In this document: piece by piece, positions 11,585 to 22,113 of the stretch
How the letters are laid out: the number at the start of each line of letters is the position of its first letter
Numbering within the stretch: position 1 is the stretch's first letter
Source of the DNA: Brachycybe producta
Lineage: Eukaryota > Arthropoda > Diplopoda > Playtdesmida > Andrognathidae
Direction: 5' to 3'
DNA length: 64,000 nucleotides
Assembly: GCA_036925085.1 (NCBI GenBank)
Contig: JAUPFP010000056.1
Coordinates: forward strand, 868,001 to 932,000
Translations under genes and position numbers: made by a program
Notes under the pieces: model-generated
Seen by the model: only the letters and a program-made list of their open reading frames with translations
What the model was told of the DNA's origin: nothing
Databases searched by the model: none

Positions 11585-11905
11585 CAATATTGCTTGGATT
11601 TTTATATAAAATCAACCAAATGTTTCTCAATCTGTGGCCCAAGAGCCAATTCTGAAGTAAAAATCCCGTTTAGATCACAACCAACAATTATGTTTTTTTT
11701 TATTTCAATCAAAAACATTGGTTAGAGGCTAGAACTTTCCAGTTGGTAACTGATAGTAACCAGCTATCTTAGCCTTTAAACAGCCTTTTTGATTAGAAAA
11801 TGCATAACTGAAGTTGCTAATGACGATGATTAATACACAATTGGCACTTGGGTTACAAATTGAGAAATATTTGTTTGGCATTGCATAAAAATCCGAGCCC
11901 TAATA
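11585..11905. mobile_element. MITE-2 copy 1
   Basis: The left arm has AAATGTTTCTCAATCTGTGG and CCCAAGAGCCAATT. The right arm has CAATTGGCACTTGGGTTACA and AAATTGAGAAATATTTGT, ending in AAATCCGAGCCCTA. It is the same foldback as the better-kept copy at 27588-27905. Internal arms GGTTAGAGGCTAGAAC also pair. The left end is degraded. Confidence 0.65.
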
Positions 11906-12939
11906 ATCAATAAGCTTCTAAAAACGACCATTTTATGCGGTCCGTGTGAACATGTAAAGTTTGGCGGCGAAATGAGAACGTGTATTTGAAATGAAATATA
12001 AAACACACATTCCAACCAACAAAAAAATGCGGCGAAATGGGCAAAGAGGAAAGTCAGGCAGGCAGGAAGGAAGGCAGGCAAAGGGGGCAGTAGCCTGACC
12101 ACATTCCAGACTTTCAAATTTGATGGCGTGCCGTTGAAAGAATACAAGAACAGCACGAAGAAAAACGAGAAAAGAATAGAAGCAACAACAAGAAAAAAAA
12201 GAAAGAAGGCGCCGGCGAAAAATATAATATAAGCAAGAGTTTAATAGAAATGGCAGTGGAAGGAGGGAGGGTGGAAAGAGGAAGGTTATAACATGAAACA
12301 AGTGTTATTATTGGTTGGTTGGTTGGTTGGCTTCCAGGCATAATTTGTATGCGTGGCTCGTGACCAAGAATGGCAGGCTCGTGCCAGGAACATCACAATC
12401 TTTTGTGTTGTGTTTGCTGCTCCAATACCCACCGCCACCCCCTCCTACTTCCCATCTCTCTCCCTCCCTATTCTTCTTATGAGATCCTATGTTGTTATTA
12501 TTACAACTTTTCTTCTATCTGGTATGTCTCTCTCTTGAGATTAGAAATGGATAACAGTTGAACTTGCAGCCGAAAAACTCAATTGTTTTGAATGTATATA
12601 CAAAAAATAAATAAAAACACCCAACTCCATTATTTTCTTTTCTTTCTGAATAATGATCGGCGTAAAAGCCAAGAGGAATAAGTGACAAATGTCATATTCG
12701 GCGTAAATTTGAGTTCAAAGTTAAGAGGTTTTCTCCACATAGATCTTTATATTCTACGTTTTGATGTAATAAATCAGTAATTGAGCAGTTTTTTTTCCAT
12801 TTATTTCTCTTCCTGTTCACCAAATTCGTTAACATTTCATTGACAAAATATGGTAATTTATCTTCCATTTTTATAAAAAATGTCACTTATCTCACTTGGC
12901 TTCTAAATACCGTTTACACACACACACGTGATTCAGCCA

Positions 12940-13850
12940 GCTACCCATTCTAGTTTCTAGTTTAAAATCAGCTATTCATAAAAAAACACCTCATAAAAAA
13001 AGAATCGATAGTCTTTTAGAAACTAGAATCGTAAAAAAATGAGCTAATCGATTTTTTAAATTTATATTTAGAACTTTCAGCTAAAAATTCCACAAAACTT
13101 TTGTGAAGATCCTCACACATAAACTAAGACGTCACCAGTTTCTTCTTACCATGAGGTAGGTAGTATATACTGTACTTATATAAATACCTCATAGTAAAAA
13201 GAAACTTGTGACGTCATTGGGATTTACAGTAAAATTTAGGATTGCGTCTTTTAGTCTGATAGAAAACTAATACCTCGTAACACACACATGAGTTAAATGA
13301 ATTCAAATTAAATGTGTTTAGGTGTACTATACGGAATCCAGTTAAGGACATGAACACCAAATAAAAATTGACTATTATTTTAAATTGAAATACTAAATAA
13401 ATATTTTGTCAATAGTTTATATACTTTTTATTTAAGTATTAACTCAATATTTTGAGATTATTAACAGAATAAACTGAATTCGATATATTGTTTGTTTGCC
13501 CTTCACAGGGCTCTGTAGAACACGTTTATTATTTAAATGCATTTAAATTATCAGGTGTGTACTAGGTATACGAAAAGGGGTAATTAAAAATATCTTCAAC
13601 AATTTAAACAAAAGGGTTTCTTGATTGCTTTTAACCCTTTTTCTTTATTAGAAAAAAAAAATGATATAATTCTAACCCTTATGACGTCACAAGCTTCTTA
13701 CCACGAGGCACGTATATACTACTAGTCTACGTAGGATCTTCACAAAAGTTGTAGAATTTTTTAGCTGAAACTTCTAAATATGAATTAAAAAATTCATTAC
13801 AACATTTTTTACAATTCTAGTTTCTAAAAGACTATCGATTTTTTTTTTTT
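12940..13850. repeat. large nested inverted repeat
   Basis: The block around 13010-13110 (AGTCTTTTAGAAACTAGAAT ... AAAACTTTTGTGAAGATCCT) recurs inverted at 13735-13850 (AGGATCTTCACAAAAGTTGT ... ATTCTAGTTTCTAAAAGACT). Just inside, 13127-13218 is its own hairpin: GACGTCACCAGTTTCTTCTT pairs with AAAAAGAAACTTGTGACGTC around TACCTCAT/ATGAGGTA. No gene is seen. Confidence 0.6.
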
Positions 13851-14318
13851 CAATTTTAGAACTTTTTTTTGTAAATATGTCAAATTTCATTTGTATTTTC
13901 TTTTTGCATTATCTTTTAAATTATTAAAAGTTCAAAATGTTTGTATTAAAACTTTAACTTGTGGCCGGGGGGGGGGGGGCATAATCAATCTGCCTCCGCC
14001 CATCAAATGACACGGATTAAACCTAAGACAAAAATGAAATAAAAAAGCAACTCCCCCCTTAGTCCCCCTTAAAAAAAAGATGATTCGATGGAATGTTAGA
14101 ATACATTTCATGCAAAAAAAAAAAAAAAACCAACACACACTCCAAGAGTGCATTGACATTGTTTGTGTGGCACATTCCAATGATTTACTATGATCTGAAT
14201 TTAGATGTGATTTCAGAAAGAAAGAGATCGGGTCCAACAAATAATACTCTGTTCAACTTTAGGTCAATGGGCACATACTTATTTTGGGGCCATTGTTTGT
14301 GGAATACTTTGTGAAAAC

Positions 14319-14755
14319 TAGAGGTGGCGGACGAATCCTAAATTTTCTCGATTCCGAATCCTAAAAGGTTCTCGAATCCTCTATTATTCATTAAGAAAAT
14401 ACAAATAAATGAAATAATAATAAATATTAAATTATTAATAATAATAAAAACAAGTGTGGTTTCACTCAGGGTCAGGCCACAAGGCCTATTAGGCTGCTAG
14501 CAGAGTACTAATTGTAATTGTAAGGTGATGATATTGGTGATCCGGGTTGCAACAATCGCCGGTTTTTTGTTAGTGAACGCTTCTGTTGGACGTCAATGGA
14601 GTTAAAACTAATTTTCACCAAAGTTTTTAACCGTTTTTTTTTAGGTTAGGATTCGAAAGATTCGAAAGACGAAAAAAAGTGCTTAGATTCGACTTTTCGA
14701 ATCTCGAATACTTTTCAAGATTTGCGGGATTCAAGATTCGAATGTCTAATCCCTA
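14319..14755. mobile_element. hAT-like non-autonomous element
   Basis: The left end is TAGAGGTGGCGGACGAATCC. The right end is GATTCGAATGTCTAATCCCTA, inverted and imperfect. The flanks GTGAAAAC (311-318 of this kilobase) and GTTAAAAC (14756-14763) match at 7 of 8 bases, an 8-bp target duplication. Subterminal CGAATCCTAA/TTCGAATC repeats are typical of such elements. There is no coding sequence. Confidence 0.65.
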
Positions 14756-15229
14756 GTTAAAACAGTTAAAATGTATAAAAACAACAAATTGATGTAAACT
14801 GTTTTTGGAAATAGCCCAATCCACATCAAGCGTACAAAATACAAACAAAACAGAAACTCAAGTGTTTCAAGACAAATTGGCGACAATTCTAAAATATTTC
14901 TGAAACTTTTGTGTTTTGTTTTGTCCGCAATTTCAGAAATTATTCCATGTCCCACCTCAAATCGGTAAACATCAAAAGGTTTATGTTTTGCCTAGGTAAT
15001 AAGCAACATTTTGTCAACTGTCTGTAATTGTGGACAATTAGTATTAAAACAGCAACAGAACAGTGGCGTAGTTTACGCTTAGACTATTACTTTACTAAGG
15101 TTTACTATAGAAAAACAAAACCCAATTTGTGTTGTGTCACAAATTTGTTGTGGTTTTGTGTGTGAGTACTGCTGACACTTTGTTTCAGATTTGTTTTGTT
15201 TTCAAAATCTGCTTTTTTTCTGGTATATT

Positions 15230-15545
15230 TGTTGCGCGACGCAGAAAAAAAGGCCTCCAAACAGCGGTAGCGCGACGCGGCACTACTCTGGAAAACGTCT
15301 GGGACTTCTTGAAGCCGGAGTTTCACCGCGCTTCCGCCCTAATGGGCGGGAAAGCAGAGCAGAAATCATCGGGTTCCTTCATTATTTATTGCTTCTTCAT
15401 TGTACCGTAACGCCTCAAATGCCGAATACCTCGAATTTGCCAATCAACAAGGGCCAATTTGAGGGCACAAAGCCAATTTTCTCTGCGCCGCGTTCATAGT
15501 GGACGGACCACTACTTGAAAACTATGCGCTGCGTCGCGCCACTAA
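15230..15545. repeat. foldback element with GC-rich ends
   Basis: TTGCGCGACGCAG on the left pairs with CTGCGTCGCGCCA on the right. A further GTAGCGCGACGCGGCACTAC lies inside. It is GC-richer than its surroundings, which makes it stand out. The open frames across it (15129-15499) run through the repeat and are not supported as genes. Confidence 0.5.
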
Positions 15546-15779
15546 CCTAGTGGACGCTCAGCTTTAAAAGATCCAAAAGACAAAAGTATACAATGGACCT
15601 AAACTACCGGATACTTAATTTTACAGCTGGTCATTTATGAAAGAATCGATAAATGAATGCAATCACATTCAGAAGCCAAAAATAAACGGTGTTCTTTTAT
15701 GAAATCATTGGAATCTTTGAAAACCATCCTTTGCTATGAATTCTGCATAAGTTTAGCAGAATTCTTCACACGTTAACAA

Positions 15780-16370
15780 GATTAAAAAGATTTTTAGGTT
15801 CTGCATATTTTTAAGTTTATAACAGAATTTTACCGCTTTTTAAGCAGTTCTGAAGAATTTTAGCAGAATTCCTCAGCCTTTAAAAGCATGAATTCTGTTT
15901 AATTCTAATAGAATTCTTCATATTTTTATACTTCTAAGTTCTTACAGTTGTTTTGCAATAACGTCTTGCACTTCTTTTTGCAGTTTTGCAGATTGTTCTG
16001 TACACTTTTAACAAAATTCTGCAGATTTTTAACATCGTTTTGTGGATTTTTAACATCGTTGTGTACCATTTTAACAAAGCTATGCAAATTTTAACAAAGT
16101 TTTGCAAATTTTTTACAAAGTTTTGCAAATTTTTAAGATAGTTCTGCACATTTTTAACAACGTTTTGTGGATTTTAAACATCGTTTTGCAGATTTTTAAC
16201 AAAATTTCGCATATTTTAAAAAGCTCCACAAATTTTTTAACATAGTTCTGTAGCTTTTTAACAACGCTTTGCAAATTTCAACAAAGTTTTGCAAATTTTA
16301 ACAAAGTTTTGCAAATTTTTAAGATAGTTCTGGATATTTTTAACAACGTTCTGAAGATTTCAAGCAGAAA
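15780..16370. repeat. minisatellite, about 20-bp unit
   Basis: A long run of diverged units such as TTTTGCAAATTTTTAACAAAG and TTCTGCACATTTTTAACAACG, each about 19-24 bp and about 25 in all. The unit is best kept at 16080-16320. On the minus strand this creates a false frame with KNLQNFVK repeats (15934-16149). Confidence 0.8.
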
Positions 16371-16529
16371 ATTCTACAGAGGGTTGAAGAAACAAGACAC
16401 AATAAACAACAGGCTCAAACGTTCAAACTACGAAAATAAGGGCCGTATTTTTTTTTATATTAAAAGTCATAACTAATGCTAAACTCATTGACATTTTACA
16501 TGAAACGTCCAATATAGGAAAACACTAAA

Positions 16530-16676
16530 ACGCAGAAACTCACATAAAAGAACCCAAATCAATGTGAAAATGCCATAACTGCAAAAACTTATTTAACATG
16601 GCCCTAATTAATGAGTTTCTGCAATTTCACATTAATTTGGGTTGTTTTATGTGAGTTTCTGCAATTTCTGCGTTTT
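16530..16676. repeat. hairpin element
   Basis: GCAGAAACTCACATAAAAGA followed by ACCCAAATCAATGTGAAA pairs with TTTCACATTAATTTGGGTTG followed by TTTTATGTGAGTTTCTGC. The stem is about 40 bp and nearly perfect. A TTTCTGCGTTTTAGAGAAAC end lies on the right. Confidence 0.65.
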
Positions 16677-17364
16677 AGAGAAACCCTCCAATATACAAAA
16701 AAAAGTTCCTGAGTTTCGGCACAAATTTAAGACTCAAAAGACCTTACATAAATCCACAATTAACATTACAAAGAATAAAGATCTAAATTTCAACCACAAA
16801 ATACATTAATTAGATGTATTAAAAGGCGAAACGGTTCATTGAATAAATGAAAACGAATCTTTTCTTTCTATTGGTTGCGTGCTTATATTAAAAAAAAAGC
16901 TCCTTCTTCTACTTTTTTGCACGTAGGCCAACAAACACAACTCCCCCCGAAAAAACACCTTCGAAATCCCCATTCAATGTTTTATTTTTACCTGTTTTTT
17001 CTTCTTCTTCAAAAGACGAGACGAAAAGACAAGAAAAAAAAAAGGATCAAACTTAACACTTTGTGTAATCGTCCTCAAAAAGAGAACGACAACGACGACC
17101 GCATTAAAACAGACTCAATAAACTCGGAGGCGGCGACCATCTTTTTAACCGAATTCGTCCATTTCTTCTCCATTTTTTCAACAACGAGAACAACACAACC
17201 AGAAAACATTCCAACACTTGATCCAACAAGAAGAAGAAAAAAAAAAGGTAAAGAAGAAGAAAAGAAAGAAGACTGAAACAATGAGAAGAAAAAATAAGCA
17301 CGTCCATAATGAGAAAGCGATGTAGAGGGCGCTACAATATAGACCACATTTTGGGAACGACATT
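16677..17364. other. gap without a supported gene
   Basis: The frames at 16875-17276 (+) and 17075-17363 (-) are driven by poly-A and GAA/TTC tracts. I see no splice-linked domain. Confidence 0.45.
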
Positions 17365-17560
17365 AAAAATAATCATGTACAAGATTCACTATGATACACA
17401 GCATAGCGTATATATGGCAAAACGTTTGACTTTTTATTGGCATTTTACTCCATATTCAAAACAAAATTCAATAATATTCTGAAAATCTAGTTAATCGCGG
17501 ATAAAAAGTAAAACGACATGCCATACAGTTCAAAATTTACTCCATATGTCATTCCCTTTG
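17365..17560. repeat. MITE-3 copy 1
   Basis: The left arm has AATCATGTACAAGATTCACT and TATATGGCAAAACGTTTGAC. The right arm has ATCGCGGATAAAAAGTAAAA and CGACATGCCATACAG. Copies follow at 17590 and 20865. Confidence 0.65.
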
Positions 17561-17589
17561 GACCAATCTTCAAAGGAGAGGACATAGAC

Positions 17590-17800
17590 GGAATAATTCA
17601 TGAATCATGTACGAGATTCACTAAAATTCACAAAGACTGGATGTATGGCAAACCGTTTCACTTATCTATGTTTTACTAGATAATCAGAATTAAAATGAAG
17701 TTTCGAAATGCATTAAAACGCGGATAAGAAGTAAAACAACTTGCCGTACATAGACTATAGTGTGAATCTTTATGAATCTTGTACAAGATTTTCTTCTCTG
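17590..17800. repeat. MITE-3 copy 2
   Basis: The left arm, AATCATGTACGAGATTCACT and GTATGGCAAACCGTTTCACT, pairs with GCGGATAAGAAGTAAAACAA and AATCTTGTACAAGATT on the right. It ends within 170 bp of the SPRTN start codon. Confidence 0.65.
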
Positions 17801-17968
17801 TCGCCCCTTTGTCTATAAATCATATTAGTCGATGTAGATCGATAACATTAATATTGACCATTCATACGATAATATCGATGTTAGGCTGTTTGTGTTTTTA
17901 CGGTTTTGTTGCTAATTTTAATGTTTTTTAAGACTTTTAATCGTTTTTGCTTGTAATTTTAAATAGAA

Positions 17969-19463
17969 ATGGCATCGGACTACGAATTGGCGTTGAAGTT
18001 ACAACAGGAATATGACAGAGAATACGAACAACCGATGAAGATCGACAATGGTTTACTCTTAGCCCTTAGACGATGAACAAAAAAAAGCAGACGATTTATG
18101 TCATTTTTACTCGTATACTTGTTTTAGAAAAGAAATCTGACGGATCTGAACACAGAGTCGTCGATGAATCTCTGGAACTCGTTGATCCCACACCAGACAT
18201 CCACGCTCTTTTTCGTCAGTTTGATAAAATCTACTTTTGGTCTAAACTGGAGAAAGTCGAAGTTCGATGGAGTCCGAGGATGACACTGTTAGCATTAAAC
18301 AAATGTCTAAAATGCAGAAGTTTACAAAGTTTTGCTGAGATCTGCAAACATTTTGTTACAGATTATTGTTATCTTGCAGTTTTTTTTTTTGCAAATTTGT
18401 GTCATTTCTGCATTTTATGAAGATCCATGTTTGTGATTATGCACAACAAATGGCATGGAATTCATTAATTAATCAATCCATTTTCTTTTTCACAGATGTG
18501 CTGGACTTTGTTGTTACGAGGGACATGGTGGCCTGTGTAGCATTCGTCTCAGTAAACCGCTTCTCAGTCTGAGACCACGAAAGGATCTCGTGCAGACGTT
18601 ACTAGTACGATGAAAAAAGAAATAGTAGCAGAAACGTTTCATATAGCACACATTTATTTATTTAGCATGAAATGATACACGCATTTTTGTTTGTAACTCA
18701 CAACAACAAGGATCACGATGCTCACGGTCCTCAATTTCATAGCCACATGCATAGAATAAACAAGTTGTCAGGAGCAAACATCACTGTATGTATAATCGTA
18801 ACCTTTGAAATTTTTAAAATTCTTTCAATGAGCAGCCGCTTAGCCTCTATGCAGGAGATTGTACAGGTTTTTCACGCCTTGCCTTGGAGGCTAGCGACTG
18901 CTAATAGAAAGAATATCCACAATTTCAGTACCTCACGTGAGATTACTATTGATTTTAAGGTATATCATAGTTTTCATGATGAAGTGAACAACTTTAAGAC
19001 GCACTGGTGGCAATGCAACGGTCCCTGTAAAGATCGGCGACCATTTTTTGGTCTAGTAAAACGTTCTATGAACAGAGCTCCTGGTCCGAATGATACTTGG
19101 TGGGCCGAACACACAAAAAACTGTAATGGAACTTTCATTAAAATTAAAGGCCCAACTGAAACCAAGAAAAGTAGCAAACGGAAGAAATCGGCGACAACAG
19201 TCAGTGACGATACAAAGAAGAATCCTAGTGATGTCCCGTTCGTTCCGTTTTCTGGACCAGGTCACTCATTGAACGCTTCCAAAGTCCCGGCAAAAAAACC
19301 ATCTCCAAGAACGATCGAAACATACTTCAGTCCCAATGTCAAACCTGTCACAACAAACACTTGTATCAGCGTGAATCTGGTGATGTGCCCAGTTTGTGGT
19401 TCTGAAGTTGGCAGCGACGCCATCAACGGTCACTTGGACAACTGCCTTCATTTATCTTCTTGA
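17969..19463 (+). CDS. SPRTN: Spartan DNA-dependent metalloprotease (SprT-like)
   Basis: Five exons in exact phase: 17969-18050, 18128-18287, 18496-18604, 18666-18785 and 18960-19463, giving 324 residues. Exon 1 encodes MASDYELALKLQQEYDREYE, the N-terminal helix region of the family. The SprT domain follows: ELVDPTPDIHALFRQFD, CAGLCCYEGHGG, then the zinc-protease motif HEMIH formed exactly at the exon 3/4 join, with NKDHDAHGPQFHSHMHRIN after it. WWAEHTKNCNG follows. VPFSGPGHSL is the SHP box that binds p97/VCP, ETYFSP is a degenerate PIP box for PCNA, and CPVCGSEVGSDAINGHLDNC is a UBZ4 ubiquitin-binding zinc finger at the C terminus. Known role: nuclear protease that cuts DNA-protein crosslinks at replication forks. 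It is shorter than human SPRTN (489 residues), mostly in the disordered middle. All catalytic and binding motifs are intact. Intron 4 holds a repeat. Confidence 0.95.
18815..18915. repeat. foldback repeat inside SPRTN intron 4
   Basis: TTCTTTCAATGAGCAGCCGC with TTAGCCTCTATGCAGGAGAT faces an inverted GGAGGCTAGCGACTGCTAAT with AGAAAGAATATCC. One-armed relatives lie near 640, 45990 and (inverted) 54440. Confidence 0.55.
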
Positions 19464-19632
19464 CATTTTTTTTTAACTAACAAAAACGCTTTTAAATTTC
19501 AAATAAATGATTATAAATATACCGTTATAGCACTTTTTCCTTTCCTAAGTTGAAATTATTTTTTTATTTTGTATTTTATTGTAATTATTTCAAACACAAA
19601 TCCCAAGTAAGTAAATGTAAATTTTCACCATA

Positions 19633-19838
19633 AGGCGTTCACAAACAAGCAACGTTTAGTGGCCAATATACACTGCAAAAACGGCTCGGCACGGGGCGGA
19701 AACCGACCACATGAGTTAACTCTATAGGACCACTTTTTGCAGTTCAATGAACTACAGTAGGACCACTTCTCAAACACTAATAGTTGATTCGACTGGCCAC
19801 TTGTCCACTAAGAGTCGCTCGCCTGTGAACGCCCTTAA
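19633..19838. mobile_element. MITE with AAGGCGTTCACA ends
   Basis: The left end AAGGCGTTCACAAACAAGCA and the right end GCTCGCCTGTGAACGCCCTT are inverted copies. It lies between the convergent SPRTN and SmD2 genes. Its interior has GGACCACTTTTTGC and GGACCACTTCTC, similar to the ACCACTT block at 11300. Confidence 0.55.
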
Positions 19839-20044
19839 ATTGTGCTTAAAAAAATGTTGAACCAGTTTGTGCCTTTTAAATCACTTGTTTTTTTCTTTCT
19901 ATAGAAATATTTTCTTGTATTTTCATTTAGAATGATTCATATTTTTGCGACGATTTTTTATTATGAAAAAACTTTTAAAATAAAAGATGTTCCAGATAGG
20001 TTTGTTATGGGGTTAAGCTTGAAATACAAAAAACGACATCGTTT

Positions 20045-20658
20045 TTATTGTTTTTGAGATGCCAAAGGATTTCTGAGCACCAAAATAACAGAATCTCCAC
20101 GAAGAAACATTTTCGAGATGTATCGATCCTTATTTACTGGTTTTGCCTTCTTCTTTCCTTTTCCGGTTTTTGGAAGTTCTGTCCACATTTCCTTAACATT
20201 CTCCAGAACCATGTTGCAATGCCTGAGAAAAAAAACATGAAAGTATGACTCAACCGACGGTTAAAATAAAGATGTAATAATTACCGTTCACAGAGACTAC
20301 GTACCTATCAAAAGCCTTGACTCTTCCGAGCAATTTCTTGTTGTTTCGGCAATTAATTAGTACCTGTGTATTATTCTTAACTGATTGTGTGAGTACAGAT
20401 AAAGGTCCAGTATTAAATTCCTCTTCCTCCCTTTTGGCCAACTCTTCTGGAGTCATCTCACTCTTTGGTTTGTGAACGGCTCTTAGAAACGAGAGAAGAA
20501 AAAAACAACCATTAAATCATCATAACGTAAACCTGGGTTAAGATTGCAACGAAAATGGGACCAAATCTTTCGAAAACGATTCGGTCGCTTCGATTATTTA
20601 GATATAAAACTCAATAAAAAAGTATTAAATAACAAATTGAAACAAATACTTACGTCAT
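20045..20658 (-). CDS. SNRPD2: small nuclear ribonucleoprotein Sm D2
   Basis: Three exons: 20658-20654 (only ATG AC), 20481-20305 and 20222-20045. They give 119 residues, against 118 in human SmD2. The sequence starts [20 protein letters not shown] and continues [45 protein letters not shown]-like [16 protein letters not shown] and [20 protein letters not shown]. These are the Sm1 and Sm2 motifs of the family, nearly unchanged. Known role: one of the seven proteins of the Sm ring around U1, U2, U4 and U5 snRNAs, needed for snRNP assembly and pre-mRNA splicing. The five-base coding part of exon 1 agrees with the phase and has a perfect gtaagt donor. The gene is convergent with SPRTN. Confidence 0.96.
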
Positions 20659-20864
20659 TTTTAACGAAGCGAACGCGGGTTTTTATATTTTCTGCGTTAA
20701 AAATTGAAACACAAAAACGAAACAAACGAAATAACACGCGTTGTTTTCTAAATTGAAAATAAGCGCCCTCTATCGCATTCAAAACAAACACAACAATACT
20801 TACACTACAGCGCTTCAAATGAAAACTTTGCTAGCTACACATTTCTTCATCAAGTGGGGCCGAC

Positions 20865-21060
20865 ATTGAAGAAAATCATGTACGAGATCCACTAAGATTC
20901 ACAGCAGTCAGCAGATTCAAAATTGTATGTATAGAAAGCCATTTTATTGTTTCATCCGCGTTTTACTGGATTCTCAGAATATAATTTAAATCTGAAAATA
21001 CAGTAAAATGCGTATAAAAACTAAAATAGTTCGACATACCTTACGAGATTCACACCCAAT
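20865..21060. repeat. MITE-3 copy 3
   Basis: AATCATGTACGAGATCCACT on the left and CTTACGAGATTCACAC on the right, with the internal pair ATCCGCGTTTTACTGGATTC and CAGTAAAATGCGTATAAA. It lies about 200 bp upstream of the SmD2 start. Confidence 0.6.
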
Positions 21061-22113
21061 GTCCGCCCCCTTGTTCTTCAGTCAACGATTTAGCCTCCGT
21101 GTGTGACGTCACGCCCATATAATTTTTTTTTACAGACGTGACATCACACAGCTGGATAAACCGGTGATTAATAGAATGTAGAATATAGAAAATGTGTAAC
21201 AAAAACGGGTTCTAAACATAGAGGTAGCTCAACTCCATATTAAAAAAAAAACCGTCATGGGTGAGTGAGGTATAATTGTATAGCAGCTATAGCCTTTTTT
21301 GAGGTTTTCAAGAACCTTGAATCTATTTTACAAAACCATACAGTGTTTGTGTGTTCATAGTTTGAGCCAGGATTTCGCTCTGTGTAGAGGTCGAATTTAG
21401 CAATCTACACGCAGTTGGCGCTTAGTCGAACCTTATACTATTACGCAAGGTAACAGTCTAAGGTGGAACTAACTCTTTTACATACACTAAATAATTAATT
21501 AAAATTAAAAAACGGCATAAGTGATTAATATATAATATATGGTTCATAATTAAATAATATGTTAACACAGTTTCAATAAGACAAAATCAGTATCTAATTA
21601 AAAGTTGAAAATTACCACAAATTAATAAATGAACAACTATCATTATTCTTTCAATATTTTTAATGATGCTGTCTTTATAAATAATAGATTATCGTGATTA
21701 ATGTGGCATTCGATTAATATCCGACTGGAATTGTAAAACGATAACTCAAAAAAGGAACCACACAAATCGTCTTACGACAAGGTGGCCAGGAGTAAATAAA
21801 CAAAGTAGTGTGTTCCGAGTGCGAAATAAAAAAAAATGTTCAATGAGAAAAGTGAATTAATCAATTATACAGTACTAATCACAATTAATAGATAAAAAGA
21901 GAAACCCGCCTTTTTTCTAGAATTCTAGAAAATAGTAACAGAAATAAAGCAAAAAAAAAAAATGATATTTCCTCTCAGCTGCCGTTGAATTAAAAAAATA
22001 AGAATAAATTAACAAAGCAGGTGACCAGTAAACACGTCGCGCACCTCAATTTCCTTTAAGAGCAAACAAACAAAGTTTAAAACTTGGGTTGCATGATTTT
22101 TTTTTAAAAAAAA
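21061..22113. other. gap between SmD2 and the Pez gene
   Basis: AT-rich, no exon recognised. A short TGACGTCAC palindrome pair occurs at 21105-21140. GAGGTAGCTCAACTC at about 21220 is also seen near 45810 and resembles the FB1 arm GGTAGCTCAA. Confidence 0.45.

Noticed and set aside
11271-11642. Frames spanning the ACCACTTTG repeats, which could be a coding exon upstream of the Hairless-like gene
   Set aside because: Tandem repeats explain the open frames. Only the part similar to 9313-9384 is kept, as a finding.
15934-16149. KNLQNFVK-type repeat protein on the minus strand
   Set aside because: It is the translation of a noncoding minisatellite whose unit length varies and breaks the frame.
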